This document shows, in pieces, positions 11,552-21,798 of a DNA stretch of 64,000 nucleotides (positions are counted from its first letter, which is position 1; every line of letters begins with the position of its first letter). The stretch comes from Isoetes taiwanensis (Eukaryota; Streptophyta; Lycopodiopsida; Isoetales; Isoetaceae). The stretch is from the NCBI GenBank assembly GCA_021234155.1, contig JAJEKV010000020.1, positions 16,981,018 to 17,045,017 of the forward strand, written 5' to 3'. The position numbers were made by a program, and so were the translations under genes. The notes under the pieces were generated by a model that ran no database searches, was not told the origin of the DNA, and saw only the letters and a list, made by a program, of their open reading frames with translations.

Positions 11552-12110
11552 CGTAGAAAATGTCGTCGATTCGCGTAGCGAATCGGCATTCTTGCTCAAG
11601 ACGAGCATGCATGCGTCGCATGCATGCATCGCATGCGTTTTGGGACGTTCGTCAGGTTGGGCGTTTGCTACTTATTGTAGAGTTCTTCATCGACGTTTCA
11701 TCGGCGCTTCCTCTTCTCTCAGCAGTACCTTATTCTCTTTGATTTGTTTCCAGGCAGGGGAGGGGCTTCTTCCTGCCTGGTTGGGCCAATTTGGCGTTGC
11801 TTTCCTGCTGTCCTTTTCGGCCTTTAGCCTTCATCCTGTGACCTTCGTCCTCGATCCTAGTTTGTTAAGGAAGTCCTTTGGTATTCGGGCGCTTTGTTGG
11901 TTTCATGCGAGTCGCAGTGCAAGAATGTCGTCGATTCGCCTAGCGAATCGGCATTCTTGCTCAAAGGCAACATGCATGCATTACATCGTCGCATGCATGC
12001 ATCGCATCGTTTTTGGCCGTTCGTCCGGGGTTGGGCGTTTGCTACTTATTGTAGAGTTCTTCATCGGCGTTTCATCGGCGATTCCTCTTCTCTCGGCGAT
12101 TACCTTATTC
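11552..12110 (+). repeat. Direct duplication of the hairpin-family 5' region
   Basis: 11,552-11,740 (GTCGTCGATTCGCGTAGCG.., GCATGC-rich stretch, GGGCGTTTGCTACTTATTG, CTTCCTCTTCTCTC) recurs at 11,923-12,110. Both carry the HP1 hairpin with the GATTCGC/GCGAATC stem (11,567-11,585 and 11,932-11,950). The 284-codon plus-strand frame across this region follows the repeat and has no recognisable domain. Confidence 0.75.
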
Positions 12111-13180
12111 TCTTTGAACCCACCCTCCCCCCCTTCTTTGTTTACTATATTTTGTACAAGTTACGTTTATCATGTTTTCCACCGGTGGGTGATGCTTTTC
12201 CACCCAGCGGGTGATGCTATTCTTTGGTATGTTTCTCGTTTGTTGTTGGTGATGTGCAGTCCGGGTTTGGCGCCATCCGTTTTGACTTGGGGCGATTCTA
12301 TGCCTTACGTTTGTCTAAGCCCCTTTAGAAGGCTTATCACTAGGGTTTTCCTCGAAAACCGAAAGGCGAGGTTTTTAATCCGGTGATAAGCTTTCGGCGG
12401 TACATCAACCACTCATCTATTAGCATTGTATTTGTTTTGGGGTCCAAATGTTATAATTGGATTTTCCCTTTATTTTTAGGTGGGTAGTTAGATGCGACTA
12501 TCCATCCCCACCATTGTAGAAAATCCGGCGAGATGAATAAGAAGCTAGTTTCATCTCGGCAGATTTTCTACAATGAGGGATAAGGTAGCCGCGCACATGC
12601 TTAACTACCCATAAAAATAAAGGGAAAATCCAATTATATCATTTGGACCCCAATAACATACAATGCTAATAGAGAGCTAGTAGGTACTGCCGAAAAGCTT
12701 ATCACCGGATTAAAACCGGCCCCTTGGGGTTTTCGAGGAAAACCCTAGTGATAAGCCTTCGGCAAGGGGCTTGGAGAAACGAAGGCATAAAAAATCGCTC
12801 CCAAAACCCACGAATGGAAAAAGTCGAAGCGGATGCCGCCGCAACCTGCACGCACATCACCAACAAAAACAACAAGACAAAACAAACCTCCCGAGTGGAG
12901 GGTTGATTACGCCGCGTGCCGCGCGATAAAAATACAATAACAAAGAAGGGGAGGGTGGGTTCAAAGAGAATAAGGTGCTCGCTGAGAGAAGAGGAAGCCG
13001 ATGAGAAGTCGAAGCAGAAACGCGCCTAAAATAGCGAACTCCCAACCGGAACGGGCATGCGCCGCCCGCATGCATGCAAAACATGCATGCTCGTCCCATT
13101 CTAGAATGGCGATCCGATGTCTCGGATCGATGGGATTCTAGAATGGGACTCGCATGAAACCAAATCGAACAAAAAAATTG
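11880..13180. repeat. Giant inverted repeat of two hairpin-family elements
   Basis: Two full-length family members lie tail to tail, with the centre near 12,535. The left arm (about 11,880-12,530) pairs with the right arm (about 12,540-13,180) along most of its length, including GTAGAAAATC, the HP2 stem-loops (12,326-12,398 and 12,689-12,763), GGTGATGTGC and CTCTTTGAACCCACCCTCCC. The outer ends hold HP1 with different stems: GATTCGC type on the left and GATCCGA type on the right (13,111-13,128). The right end also has a perfect 14-bp outer palindrome around HP1. Confidence 0.8.
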
Positions 13181-14489
13181 TCTACATACCCTTAAGCAAG
13201 AACCCCTGACATATAGAAGACTTTTGCAAACTCCTGAAACCGGAGACCAACCCACCGGAAGCCGCTTCGACGAGGCAGGCTCATAAAGAGATGAGAGCAA
13301 GAATGCCGGATTCAACCAGCCGAATTTTGCATGGCGGATCTGCGGCCCAGAGCTCCCCGGCCGGCAGCGACCGCATGCCGGAACCCGGGGAGATCCGGCC
13401 GCTCCGGCCGCCTCGTAAAACGCCCCCGCAAAAAAAAAGCGGAGAAGCCCGTGAGAAACGAAGCATCAAAGGAGATTGGTGGATTCGGCTTCCAGGGACA
13501 ATCACGTTGCAAACATGTGAAATAGGATGCCGAATCAAATAAATTTCTTCGATGGCTATTACCAACCGGCCAGGTATGCTGCAAAAGTGAGTGAAAGGTA
13601 AAACTTGCAGATATGAAGAGAAAGATAGGCCTGGACAAGCTGAGAAAAAGCTGGTGCAGCCCACGAATTAAAACCCCAAAGGAACCAAATCGAGTCAGAA
13701 TCATCGCTGGTATTGAAGGAATCGAGAGCCTCAGACAAACAGGCAGTGAAACCTCTCTTCCACGAACTCGGTAAGTTGTAAATAGCCTATGTCACAGGTA
13801 GTTCCACTCTGGCCGCAACAGCCTTCCGATATCTTCTGATAGGCAGACCCGATCATGGGTTAAACGGCCGCCATCGTTTCCTGCAACAAAAAATAACAAA
13901 AAGATATCTGCTAGGAGGCCCATCAGTGACCTAGAAATAGCCCTTGCTGGTACCCAACCGTCAGTGGAGAGCTGCATGCAAAAATAGAATGAATCCCAAA
14001 TGAAACCGAGAGCAACCCATACTGATCAAGAGGCCCATGCCTCTGGAAAACCAATTAGAACAATTTGTTACAGTACTCAACAAAAAAACAAATGAGAAAA
14101 GCTGCAGGCTACCCAGTTAAAACAACATGCTACCCAGATAAAAACAATTCAGACGATCTACAGAATTCGCAGAAGCGCAGTCAGCACATAACAAAAATAT
14201 ATCATTCTCTTGTGTGGATCGTGCATGTGTGTATGAGAACAAAGTCTCTCCGAATCAAGAAAAGAGCTAAAGAATATTACAAATAAGAGGTAAACATGTC
14301 AATCGGAATTCCCCCTGTACAAGCCTGCAATATGATGCTGACGAGAAGAAGACAAGAACCAGAAGACAGACATAGATTGGAGAAGACGAACATAGATTGG
14401 AGTGGAAGAAGGAAGGGCTATAGATTGGAACAAGAAAAGGAGAAGAGATTGAGAGGACGTGGTGTGGCAATGGGAAAGACAATTGGATC
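13181..14489. other. Anonymous part of the composite block
   Basis: Includes a GC-rich patch at 13,290-13,450 (CCGGCC-rich) and otherwise AT-rich sequence. Overlapping open frames on both strands at 13,281-13,704 follow from the GC patch; no domain was recognised. Confidence 0.35.
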
Positions 14490-14636
14490 TGGCGATGGGA
14501 GTTTGGGAGGAAGCAACGAGAATAGAAGAAGAGCTGCTGTGAGAAGACGCCGATAACCGGTGCGAAAGAGGAAATAGCCTTATATAGCAGCTCGTCCTTT
14601 CCCAGAATGGCGATCCGATGGCTCGGATCGATGCTA
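14490..14636 (-). mobile_element. Hairpin-family unit, terminal copy (partial)
   Basis: About 147 bp closely matching 6810-6955: GGAAGCAACGAGAATAGAAG, GAAAGAGGAAATAGCC, TTATATAGC and HP1 at 14,612-14,629. It abuts resumed gypsy LTR sequence at 14,637 and so marks one end of the composite insertion. The opposite end (6409) lacks an obvious matching target duplication. Confidence 0.65.
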
Positions 14637-15088
14637 TTGTTAATAGAGAAAATGAACTGCTGGATGGGAGTATGACAGCAGTCTAGTGGATTTAGTGGGA
14701 GATCATTGATCTGAAGTCAAATGGATCATGGGCAACGCTTGAGCAGATTATTGTGGACAGAATGTATGAGAGTGCACCTGCATGTGACAATATATTTATT
14801 AGCATAATGAGCTGTTGTTGTGGTGGGGATGGCAGCGACTATGAATATGGAGGGATATGGAGGAGAGTGTGTGAATATGATATGTGTGACTGCAAATTCA
14901 TATGCACCTGCATGGAAATTAGAACTTAAGCAATAAGAACACTTGATTTGAGCTTTGAACAAGCTGACACCTGCATGAATTTCCCTGTCTTTGCATTAGT
15001 TTCAACAGTGAAGACCTCGAACATAAAAGTTTCAGCTACATAACTTCTTTGATTTAAAAACACAAACTATTTGTTAAACACTCTTGCA
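14637..15088 (-). mobile_element. Ty3/gypsy element 1, 3' LTR, proximal part
   Basis: Matches 48,230-48,685 (CTTGAGCAGATTATT, CATGGAAATTAGA, TTGCATTAGT). The LTR start TG is placed at 15,088 because the purine-rich AAAAGGAAAAGGACAAAAAA, the likely polypurine tract, lies directly upstream on the minus strand. A very similar tract precedes the TG at 48,685. Confidence 0.7.
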
Positions 15089-15189
15089 TTATTTTTTGTC
15101 CTTTTCCTTTTATATTTTTTTATATTTGGCAATCATATCTGGTTCAAAAGCAAACAAGACTAAGCTACCTACAAATTCTAAATAAACTT

Positions 15190-15609
15190 TTAACTAAATA
15201 AACTTAAGGCAACATGTTGTTGCCAGTACCTCTTCAAGTGCAAGATGTTGATGGGATTTAACAGCTTTCTGCCATCAAGTACATCCCTCAACCAATAGGA
15301 GTCTTTACCTGCCTTTCCAATTACTTCAAAAGGTCCTTTCCAAAGGTTCTCAAACTTTGCTGCTATATCTTCCCTTGCCTTGCTCCATTTTAGAACCAAT
15401 TCACCTGATTTGAGAGTGCCTTGAAGCTTATGCGCAGCCTTGAATGCTGCTATGTCTTTGGCTTTCTTGATCAGAACTGCATTCTCAGCTTCATACCTGT
15501 GTTCTTCCAACTGCAATAACCTTATACATCTTTCTCTTAGTGCATCCTCCATTTCTAAATTTATTTGGTAGGCCAATCTAAGAGATGGGAGCTCAAGCTC
15601 GATTGGCAC
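15190..15609 (-). pseudogene. Gypsy 1 integrase C-terminal domain
   Basis: Minus-strand frame of 139 residues with the GPY/F-type module of Ty3/gypsy integrases: KFENLWKGPFEV, then YWLRDVLDGRKLLNPINILH and LKRYW. It is the C-terminal end of the polyprotein and is separated from the integrase core by a frame break. Downstream (15,089-15,189) lie only the short non-coding tail and polypurine tract. Confidence 0.85.
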
Positions 15610-15681
15610 AATAGATTCTATGCCATAAACAAGGCTGAAGGGGGTATGTTTAGTAGATACTTTAATGGTGGTCCTATATGC

Positions 15682-16125
15682 TCATAATGCATCATGTAGC
15701 TTCAAATGCCAATCTCTCTTGGAAATGCTGATAGTTTTCTTAAGAATTAACTTTAAAACCTTGTTGATTGACTCAATTTGACCATTTCCGTGAGGGTAGT
15801 ATGCTGAGCTTTTAGTGTGCTTGACTTTGCGAGTAGCTAGCAACAAGGCAATAGTTTGCCTCATGAATTGACTTCTCCTATCAGAGACAATTTTAAAAGG
15901 GATCCCAAATCGAGCACAAATATTCTCATGGAGAAATCTTGATGTGGTGAAGGCATTTGCCTCTCTCAATGGAACTGCTTCAGCCCATTTGGTGAAATAA
16001 TCTGTGGCCACAAGGATAAATTGGTGCTGAGCTGATGAGGTTGGATCTATTGGACCTATAAAATCAAGTCTCCATGTTTGAAATGGCCTTGGAGAAGTTA
16101 TGGCAGTGAGAGGAGCTGGTTGCAA
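15682..16125 (-). pseudogene. Gypsy 1 integrase catalytic core (DDE)
   Basis: Retroviral-type integrase core that would catalyse cDNA strand transfer. The triad is visible as D in WRLDFIGPID, D in KIVSDRRSQF and E in GNGQIESINKVLK. TDYFTKWAEAVPL is a family hallmark. The motif SDRRSQF replaces the more usual SDNGTQF or DRGSQF. The frame is interrupted before and after, so no full integrase is made. Confidence 0.9.
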
Positions 16126-16132
16126 TATCCTT

Positions 16133-16453
16133 TTACAAAAAAATTCGGCATTTGTGACAACACTTCATGACATTATAGCAATCTTTAAAAAGGGTAGGCC
16201 AAAAATATCCAGACCTTAAGATTTTCTTTGCAGTTGTATCAGTTGTATCAACATCAAAGTGTCCACCACAGATGCCTTCATGACAAGCTTCAATGATTAT
16301 TTTGGCTTCTCTAAGATCCACACATCTCAACAACACTCCTTCCTTGTCAACTTTGCATAATACTTCTCCAATCAACCTAAATTTCTTACATTTCTCTTTG
16401 AATCTTCTTTCTTGACTGCTACTCATGTCTTTTGGCAACTCATTGTTCTCCAA
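16133..16453 (-). pseudogene. Gypsy 1 integrase zinc-binding (HHCC) domain
   Basis: Contains H-x(n)-H and C-x2-C in CHEGICGGHFDVDTT..GYFWPTLFKDC and CCHKCRIF, the N-terminal HHCC domain that precedes the DDE core in gypsy integrases. It keeps the normal gene order (RNase H, HHCC, DDE). Confidence 0.85.
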
Positions 16454-16497
16454 ATAGTTCCTGATGTCAAACTACCAATCTTTTTTATGAAAAGCAA

Positions 16498-17082
16498 TCA
16501 AGTTAATAACATATCCTCATGTTCAAACAAAGCATAAAATAAATATGAACTTGGATTTTCAACTAAATTTACCACCTTTACAGTAATATTATAAACCTGA
16601 AACTTGCAAGCCCATTTACATAACTCGGCCTTTGGTTGTTTTTTTGCAAACAGAAGGGATAAAGGATTTTGCTTCATGTAGACTTGAGTGTGATTGTTCT
16701 GCAAAAGATGACCTTGTCTATCTATTAGGAACATCAATACAGCTGCACTTTTCTCGAGTCTGGGATATCTCAACTCAGTGTCAGACCACATCTTGCTGGC
16801 AAAAGAGATAACATGGTCCTCCTGGAGTAATGCCACACCAATTGCTTTTTTTGTGACACTGATGTAAGCTTTAAAGGGTTTTTCAAAGTCTGGGGGTTTC
16901 AGTAAAATAGAATGACATATAGCATTAATGGTTGTATCAAAAGATTCTTGGCATATCTCATTCCAATCAACCAAAATATGCTTGCTCTCATTCTTTGAGA
17001 ATTTTCCAACCTTTGTGAGGTTAGAAATTGGATTTATGGTGTGTGAAAAATAAGGAACATACATTCTCAAAAAGCTAGTCAT
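16498..17082 (-). pseudogene. Gypsy 1 RT connection and classical RNase H, catalytically degenerate
   Basis: Begins with the RT thumb/connection (FLRMYVPYFSHTINPISNLT) and continues into the gypsy-type RNase H fold: PFKAYISVTKKAIGVALLQ, then RYPRLEKSAAVLMF and VYMKQNPLSLLF. The expected first catalytic Asp (the TDAS position) reads ISVT, the TDH position reads YMKQ, and the final Asp (ADALSR position) reads SSYLFYAL. Only the Glu remains. Loss at several sites with the fold otherwise kept resembles the degenerate tether domains of dual-RNase-H elements and is unlikely to be random decay alone. Confidence 0.8.
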
Positions 17083-17103
17083 TCCCAGAACCTTTTTACC
17101 TGT

Positions 17104-18339
17104 TTAAGTGTCCATGGCTCTCTGGAATGTTGCTGATGCATTCATCAATCCAAAAGGCATTCTCCTCATTGCAAATGTTCCCCATGGTGTGATGAAAGAA
17201 GTCTTTGGCTGATCTTCTTCTTTAATGCTTATTTGATTAAAACCTGAGAAACCATCTAAGAAAGAATAGATCTCTTTCCCTGCAATAGCATGTAATACTT
17301 CTTCCAAGAAAGGCAAAGGGTAACAATCTTTGATAGTAGCTTTATTCAAATCCCTATAATCTATGCAAATTCTTATGGTTTTGTTTTTCTTTTCAACAGG
17401 CACAATGCAAGATAACCATTCTGGATTCACTATTTCTGAGATCACACTAGCATCTTTCATTTTATATAATTCTTCCTTGATTAGGTCAAGCAAAGATGCA
17501 TTTATTCTCCTAAGCTTTTGCACAATGGGTTTCATGCCTTCTTTGGTCTTTATTTCAAACTCACATACTCCTTTATCAACACCAACCAATTCATTGTAAT
17601 CCCAAGCAAACACATCTTTCCATTCATCAAAAAGTTTAGTCACAAATGACTCATCATCCTCTTTAAATAAATGCCCAACATATAAAATTCTATCTTGACC
17701 CTTTATATTCACTTTCACCTCTTTTACCTGTTTTTCCTCACTTGCATTGATTACCAAGATAGGATAGAGTTGTTGCAGATCATCCCTTTCCAAGTCTTCT
17801 TCTTGAATTGCTCCCTCAGCGAAATGCTCGAGTAGAACACTTCTGCATAATGCATCAGCCTCACAATTTTGTTCTCTTGGCACATGGCATAATTTCCAAG
17901 ACTTGAAGTTAGTTAATTCTTCCAAAGCTTTGTCTCTCAGCAAAATCATGTCTTCATTTTTTGCTTGATATTTACCCAATATCTGTCTGCAAACAAGCTG
18001 TGAATCTCCAAAGATAACAATCTCATTAATATTCAAATTCTTGGCTTCTTGAAGTCCTACTATCAGAGCCTTGTATTCTGCCATGTTTGAGGTTATATTT
18101 GGAAAAATTCTGCCTACTTTAGCATGCAACCTATTAGAAGAATCTTTAAGAGTAGCAGCAGAAGAGACCACACTTAATCTCTTTGAGACACCACCATCAA
18201 ACCACAAATAAGCAAAGTTTTCTCTTTTCGAGAGATTTATCTTTATAGGGAATTCTAAGTTTGGCACTTGATCATTTGTAGCTAGCTCATATTCTCCACA
18301 GGGATTTGGTATTAGAATATCTTCTTCAACGAAATTCAA
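17104..18339 (-). pseudogene. Gypsy 1 second (archaeal-type-like) RNase H followed by reverse transcriptase
   Basis: N-terminal part, about residues 40-170: a complete RNase HI-like domain with D in YLWFDGGVSKRLS, E in SNMAEYKALIVGLQ, D in IVIFGDSQLVCRQI and D in REQNCEADALCRS. About residues 230-411: a Ty3-type RT with SCIVPVEKKNKTIRICIDYR, YPLPFLEEVLH, YSFLDGFSGFNQI and RMPFGLMNASATFQRAMDT. The frame stops right after AMDT. The following RT segment with the FLDD catalytic motif, present in element 3 at 56,879-57,223, is absent here, so about 90 codons are deleted at 17,083-17,104. This copy cannot encode a working RT. Confidence 0.9.
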
Positions 18340-18445
18340 AGCCTCAAAACTCTCCCACCTTATTGTAAAGTGTTACTTTCTTTTTACCATTTGAAATAGT
18401 GCACTCTCCTCTTGACCACACAGGCCTTGCATCTACTGTTGACAA

Positions 18446-19228
18446 TCATTTCCTTCCCAAGAGTAGATCATAAATATCTGACTTCTCATCTATTCCTTCA
18501 AAGGCAACAACCACAAAGTTAGCAGCAACAATTATCCCCTCAACATCAATTGGCACATTGCTAACTATTCCCATGGGGTTGATTTTAGTGTTTGAGAATG
18601 ATTTTAAGACCATGGGAGCCTTCTTGTCTATTTCAAGGCCACACAATCTCATAATGTGATGAGGCATTACATTAAGTGGTGATCCTCCATCTAATATAAC
18701 TTTGGTCAGAACCTTTTTACCCATCCTAGCAACACATGTAAAGGCTCCTGGATCATAGTCTTCTTGAGTCAAAACATGCTCCGCAATATGATTTGTGAGA
18801 GCAAATTTATCTTCCTTGGTCAAATTTAGAACCTTTTTTCTATAGGATGGAGCTATTTTCAGCAGGGTTAGCAAGTCAACACTAATTTTCGAGTTCTTAA
18901 GCAAATATTCAAAATCCTCACTCTCTTTATCCTCCTTTTTTAAGTATTTCTGACAAGGGGGAGGAGGTACAACCATATTTTGCTCGATTTCTTTGTGTCT
19001 CACAGCATTGACTTCCTCATTGACTTGTACTTGCTCTTTGTCCTTTGCATTGTTCATTGCTCTTGTGTGAACAGCCATAATCTCCCTTTGCTCTTCAATT
19101 TTCTGCACAAATCTGACAGCAGCACTTTGTTCATTGGCTTTAGATTTCTCTTGTCTAGCAAAATATTCGTTCACACCGCACCTATCTTCATAATGACCTA
19201 CTGCTTTGCAAAAGCACAAACATGGCAT
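18446..19228 (-). pseudogene. Gypsy 1 third zinc knuckle and aspartic protease
   Basis: Starts inside a CCHC knuckle (FCKAVGHYEDRC) and includes a proline-rich linker and the retropepsin domain with VILDGGSPLNVMPHHIMR (DGGS in place of the usual DSGA/DTGA) and IYDLLLGRK. It ends at a TGA where element 3 has TGG (Trp), an apparent nonsense change. A one-base deletion in the third knuckle breaks the frame from gag. The product would process the gag-pol polyprotein. Confidence 0.85.
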
Positions 19229-19362
19229 TCCTTACCAAAATGCCCCCTTTTACCACACTTTATGCAAGGCCTATACCAACAATAGTCTGATGAGTGAGTG
19301 TTTCTTGAACAATGAGCACATGGAGGATATATTCTCTTCTCAGGTCTGGAACTCTTCATTTC

Positions 19363-20211
19363 TTAAAGTGGCTTGGTCACCTCGATCAGAGCCTCAGACA
19401 CTTTAGTTATCCCAGCTCTCACATCAGCCACAGGACCTTCTGCATCCTCCACTTTTGATTTCTTCTTATCTTTTTGAATAGCATAGACTGGTACAGGTCT
19501 TGGTCCCATATACTCCTGTTCATAATCTGGAAACAAAGGATCATGAGGTGAGTGCACATCATCAGGAAGATAGGAAATCATATCTGCAATCTCAATGGCT
19601 TTTGTAAAAGCCTTATGTATTGTGTCAAATCCTTCTTGCTTCTGAATCTTGAGCATCTTCCTGTGTATTCTTGGTCTGCTGCTCAAGCCTCTGATAAATG
19701 AAGCTACAAGATGTAAGGTATGATTAGGAACCTGATTGATTTGACATTTAACCAGATAAAGATTGAATCTTTCCACATATTGATGCACACTCTCACCATG
19801 TTTAATATGAAAAGTCTGCAACTCAAAAATTAAATCTTGAGGATCAAGCAGCTTACCAAATCTTGCCAAGAATTTCTTGGCTCTTTCATTCCATGAGTTA
19901 GCTCCTAAACTCATAACATATTCCAACCAAGCTCTGACCTCATCATTCTTGAAACATTTCTTAAACTCAGGAAACTTACAACCTTTCTTGTGTCCATATT
20001 CCTGATAGTACTCCTCAAAAGTTTTCAGAAAATTGTTGGCATTCATGCTCGGATGAAATGTGGGAGCAGGAATTGGCATATTCAATTCAAAGTAGTGGCA
20101 AGGCATACCTGCATTTGCTTGTATACTTACTTCTGGTACTGCAGTAGAGGCTTCATGATTTTCTTGTGCTTCAGCATGCTCATATGTTTTATTGTTTCTT
20201 CTGGGAGCCAT
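19363..20211 (-). pseudogene. Gypsy 1 gag (capsid)
   Basis: Begins MAPRRNNKTYEHAEAQ at 20,211, shortly after the primer-binding site, and contains the retrotransposon gag core (FDRFGKL-type segment FLARFGKLLDPQDLIFELQ, SVHQYVERFNLYLVKCQ, LVASFIRGLSSRPRIHRKM). It ends in ITKVSEALIEVTKPL just before the knuckles. Two CCHC knuckles follow in the same region at about 19,330-19,210 (CAHCSRNTHSSDYC and CIKCGKRGHFGKEC), beyond a stop codon. Confidence 0.85.
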
Positions 20212-20253
20212 GAGTTCAAATTCTAGGAAAATATCTCGGTAGGACCTCCAAAA
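20212..20253 (-). promoter_or_regulatory. Candidate primer-binding site of gypsy 1
   Basis: Directly downstream of the 5' LTR the minus strand reads TTTTGGAGGTCCTACCGAGAT. The same TGGAGGT(C/T)CTACCGAGAT lies at the matching place in element 2 (about 40,195) and element 3 (about 60,235), so it is conserved and fits a tRNA-primed start (TGG matching the tRNA 3' CCA). I cannot name the tRNA. Confidence 0.6.
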
Positions 20254-21798
20254 TATTGAAGGTGTTCCTGGCAAAACCTTCAACCTCTATGGTTCAGAAC
20301 CTCCAAATTGCTTAAGGAAACCACTCTATGTGAGAAAATTCCAAGTAGAAAGCTCAAATAACAATTTTGAATCAGTTTCCCAAAACAGAAAAAAGACTGC
20401 CTCACAAAAAATTATGCCACATGCAAACAAACAAGGATTTGCTCATGATTTCTTATGCCTAAGCTACTTAAGATCTTGAGGGTTGCTGGCAAAAAGTCAG
20501 ATGGCTTGTGATCAGTGCAAATCACTCAAACATGTATTTATGACTAGGTCAAAAATTGGTCAATATCCCTGGCAGAGAGTGATTTTATGTAACTTCAAAA
20601 AGGTAGATCCTTTCTGTGATTTGATGCTTGGATCTCTTCTTAATATGCCTTCACACAATGGTCAAGTAATCTTTTCTCACGATTTGCCAACATATGCTGA
20701 AATCTTGATATTTGGTATGACAGATCGTCACAGTCTTTGAACAGTAAGCTAAACTCTGATGAACTGATCTTTTATGGGTTTTTTCTTGTCTTTTGAATCT
20801 ATCCTGAAGCTATTCAGATCTTGCAAATGAGGGTATGCCACTCAACTAGTCTAAGATGCTCTCTTAGGCTACAATATACAAATCTTTGTTTAATTGTGCA
20901 AGCTGGAATTTCTCTCAATCTAATGAGCATGCATTTTAACTATTATTCAACATTCTTATGCTCACCTAAGTGCAATTCCCACTATAATCGACATGTGTCT
21001 ATGTGCAAGTACTTACATCCACTTTTTTTTGCAATGCTAAAGAAGAATCACTTCCGAGTATATCTCCAAGGCTCATATTTTCATTCATTCAAGAATCACA
21101 CAACAATTAATCAGAATCCCAAGCTCTATGTATTGGGCATAGGATCAAGTAAAATTTCAAATCAAGTAATCAATTGAAAATATCAGGTAATTCATGGTAA
21201 TCTAATGTTTGGAAGGCAGGTTCAAGCTCGAATCTCCATAGGTCTTTCTTCAAAGAATCTCAATCAGCAATTTGCCCAAAAGCTTTTGAAAAACTCTATG
21301 CAGTGTTTCCCCTTTCTAAAATTCCCTGTTCCGGCCCGTTCTTGGCAAATCTGGGCCAGAATCTTGTCGTTTTTGCTTGATTAATGAGTTCTTGGTGTAA
21401 TATGGATTGATCCGAGGATGTTTCATCATGATTAAGTGGTTAACTCAGGTCAATTCTACGGATCTTGGCATGACAGAGCTTTTAGGGTTCTTGACAGAAA
21501 GGCTCGATATATCCCACAGGAATTCTTAGGAAAGTTAGTCGGGGTTTATAAAGACAAACACAGTCAGCATTATAAAAGTGACGTGCTATGCCGATGTGGG
21601 ATTCGGTCTGTAACCGCCCCAGATGCCCGAGTGTACCACGTGGCGGGGGGTGATTGGTTGGGGAGAATCTAGCCGGGGGTAGATAGGAAAAAAAAATTTG
21701 TTCATGAAGCTAGGCATGTTTCCCAAGAAACCCAAAATGAAGGTCTAAATGAGCCCATTTTTTTAAATTCTTTTTTGCAAAAAGAATCTTTTTTGACG
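20254..21798 (-). mobile_element. Ty3/gypsy element 1, 5' LTR (truncated)
   Basis: Matches the 3' LTR (4044-5165), with an extra 420 bp near 20,900-21,320 that the 3' copy lost. Homology ends at TTTTTTTGACG near 21,798, so about half of the LTR is missing and the target duplication cannot be tested. TATAAAGACAAACACAG near 21,550 is a plausible LTR promoter segment on either strand. Confidence 0.75.

Larger units (their letters stand above)
6409..14636 (-). mobile_element. Composite block of a hairpin-rich non-autonomous repeat family, inserted in the gypsy 3' LTR
   Basis: Gypsy LTR homology stops at 6408 and restarts at 14,637 with the sequence expected from the LTR at 48,230, so this block was inserted. 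It is built of units related to the clean 656-bp element at 61,422-62,077. Unit one spans about 6449-6955. Later units include a large inverted pair at 11,880-13,180 and a terminal unit at about 14,490-14,636. Units end with the same hairpin (GATCCGATGGCTCGGATC) and carry CCTTATATAGC about 30 bp from it. Long A-rich tracts (7.0-11.5 kb) with minisatellites lie between. No reverse transcriptase or transposase was found; long minus-strand frames in the T-rich sense have no recognisable domain. Confidence 0.6.

Noticed and set aside
11532-12386. 284-codon plus-strand open frame
   Set aside because: Spans duplicated hairpin-family sequence; the frame is not kept in the copy at 61.4-62.1 kb and no domain is visible.
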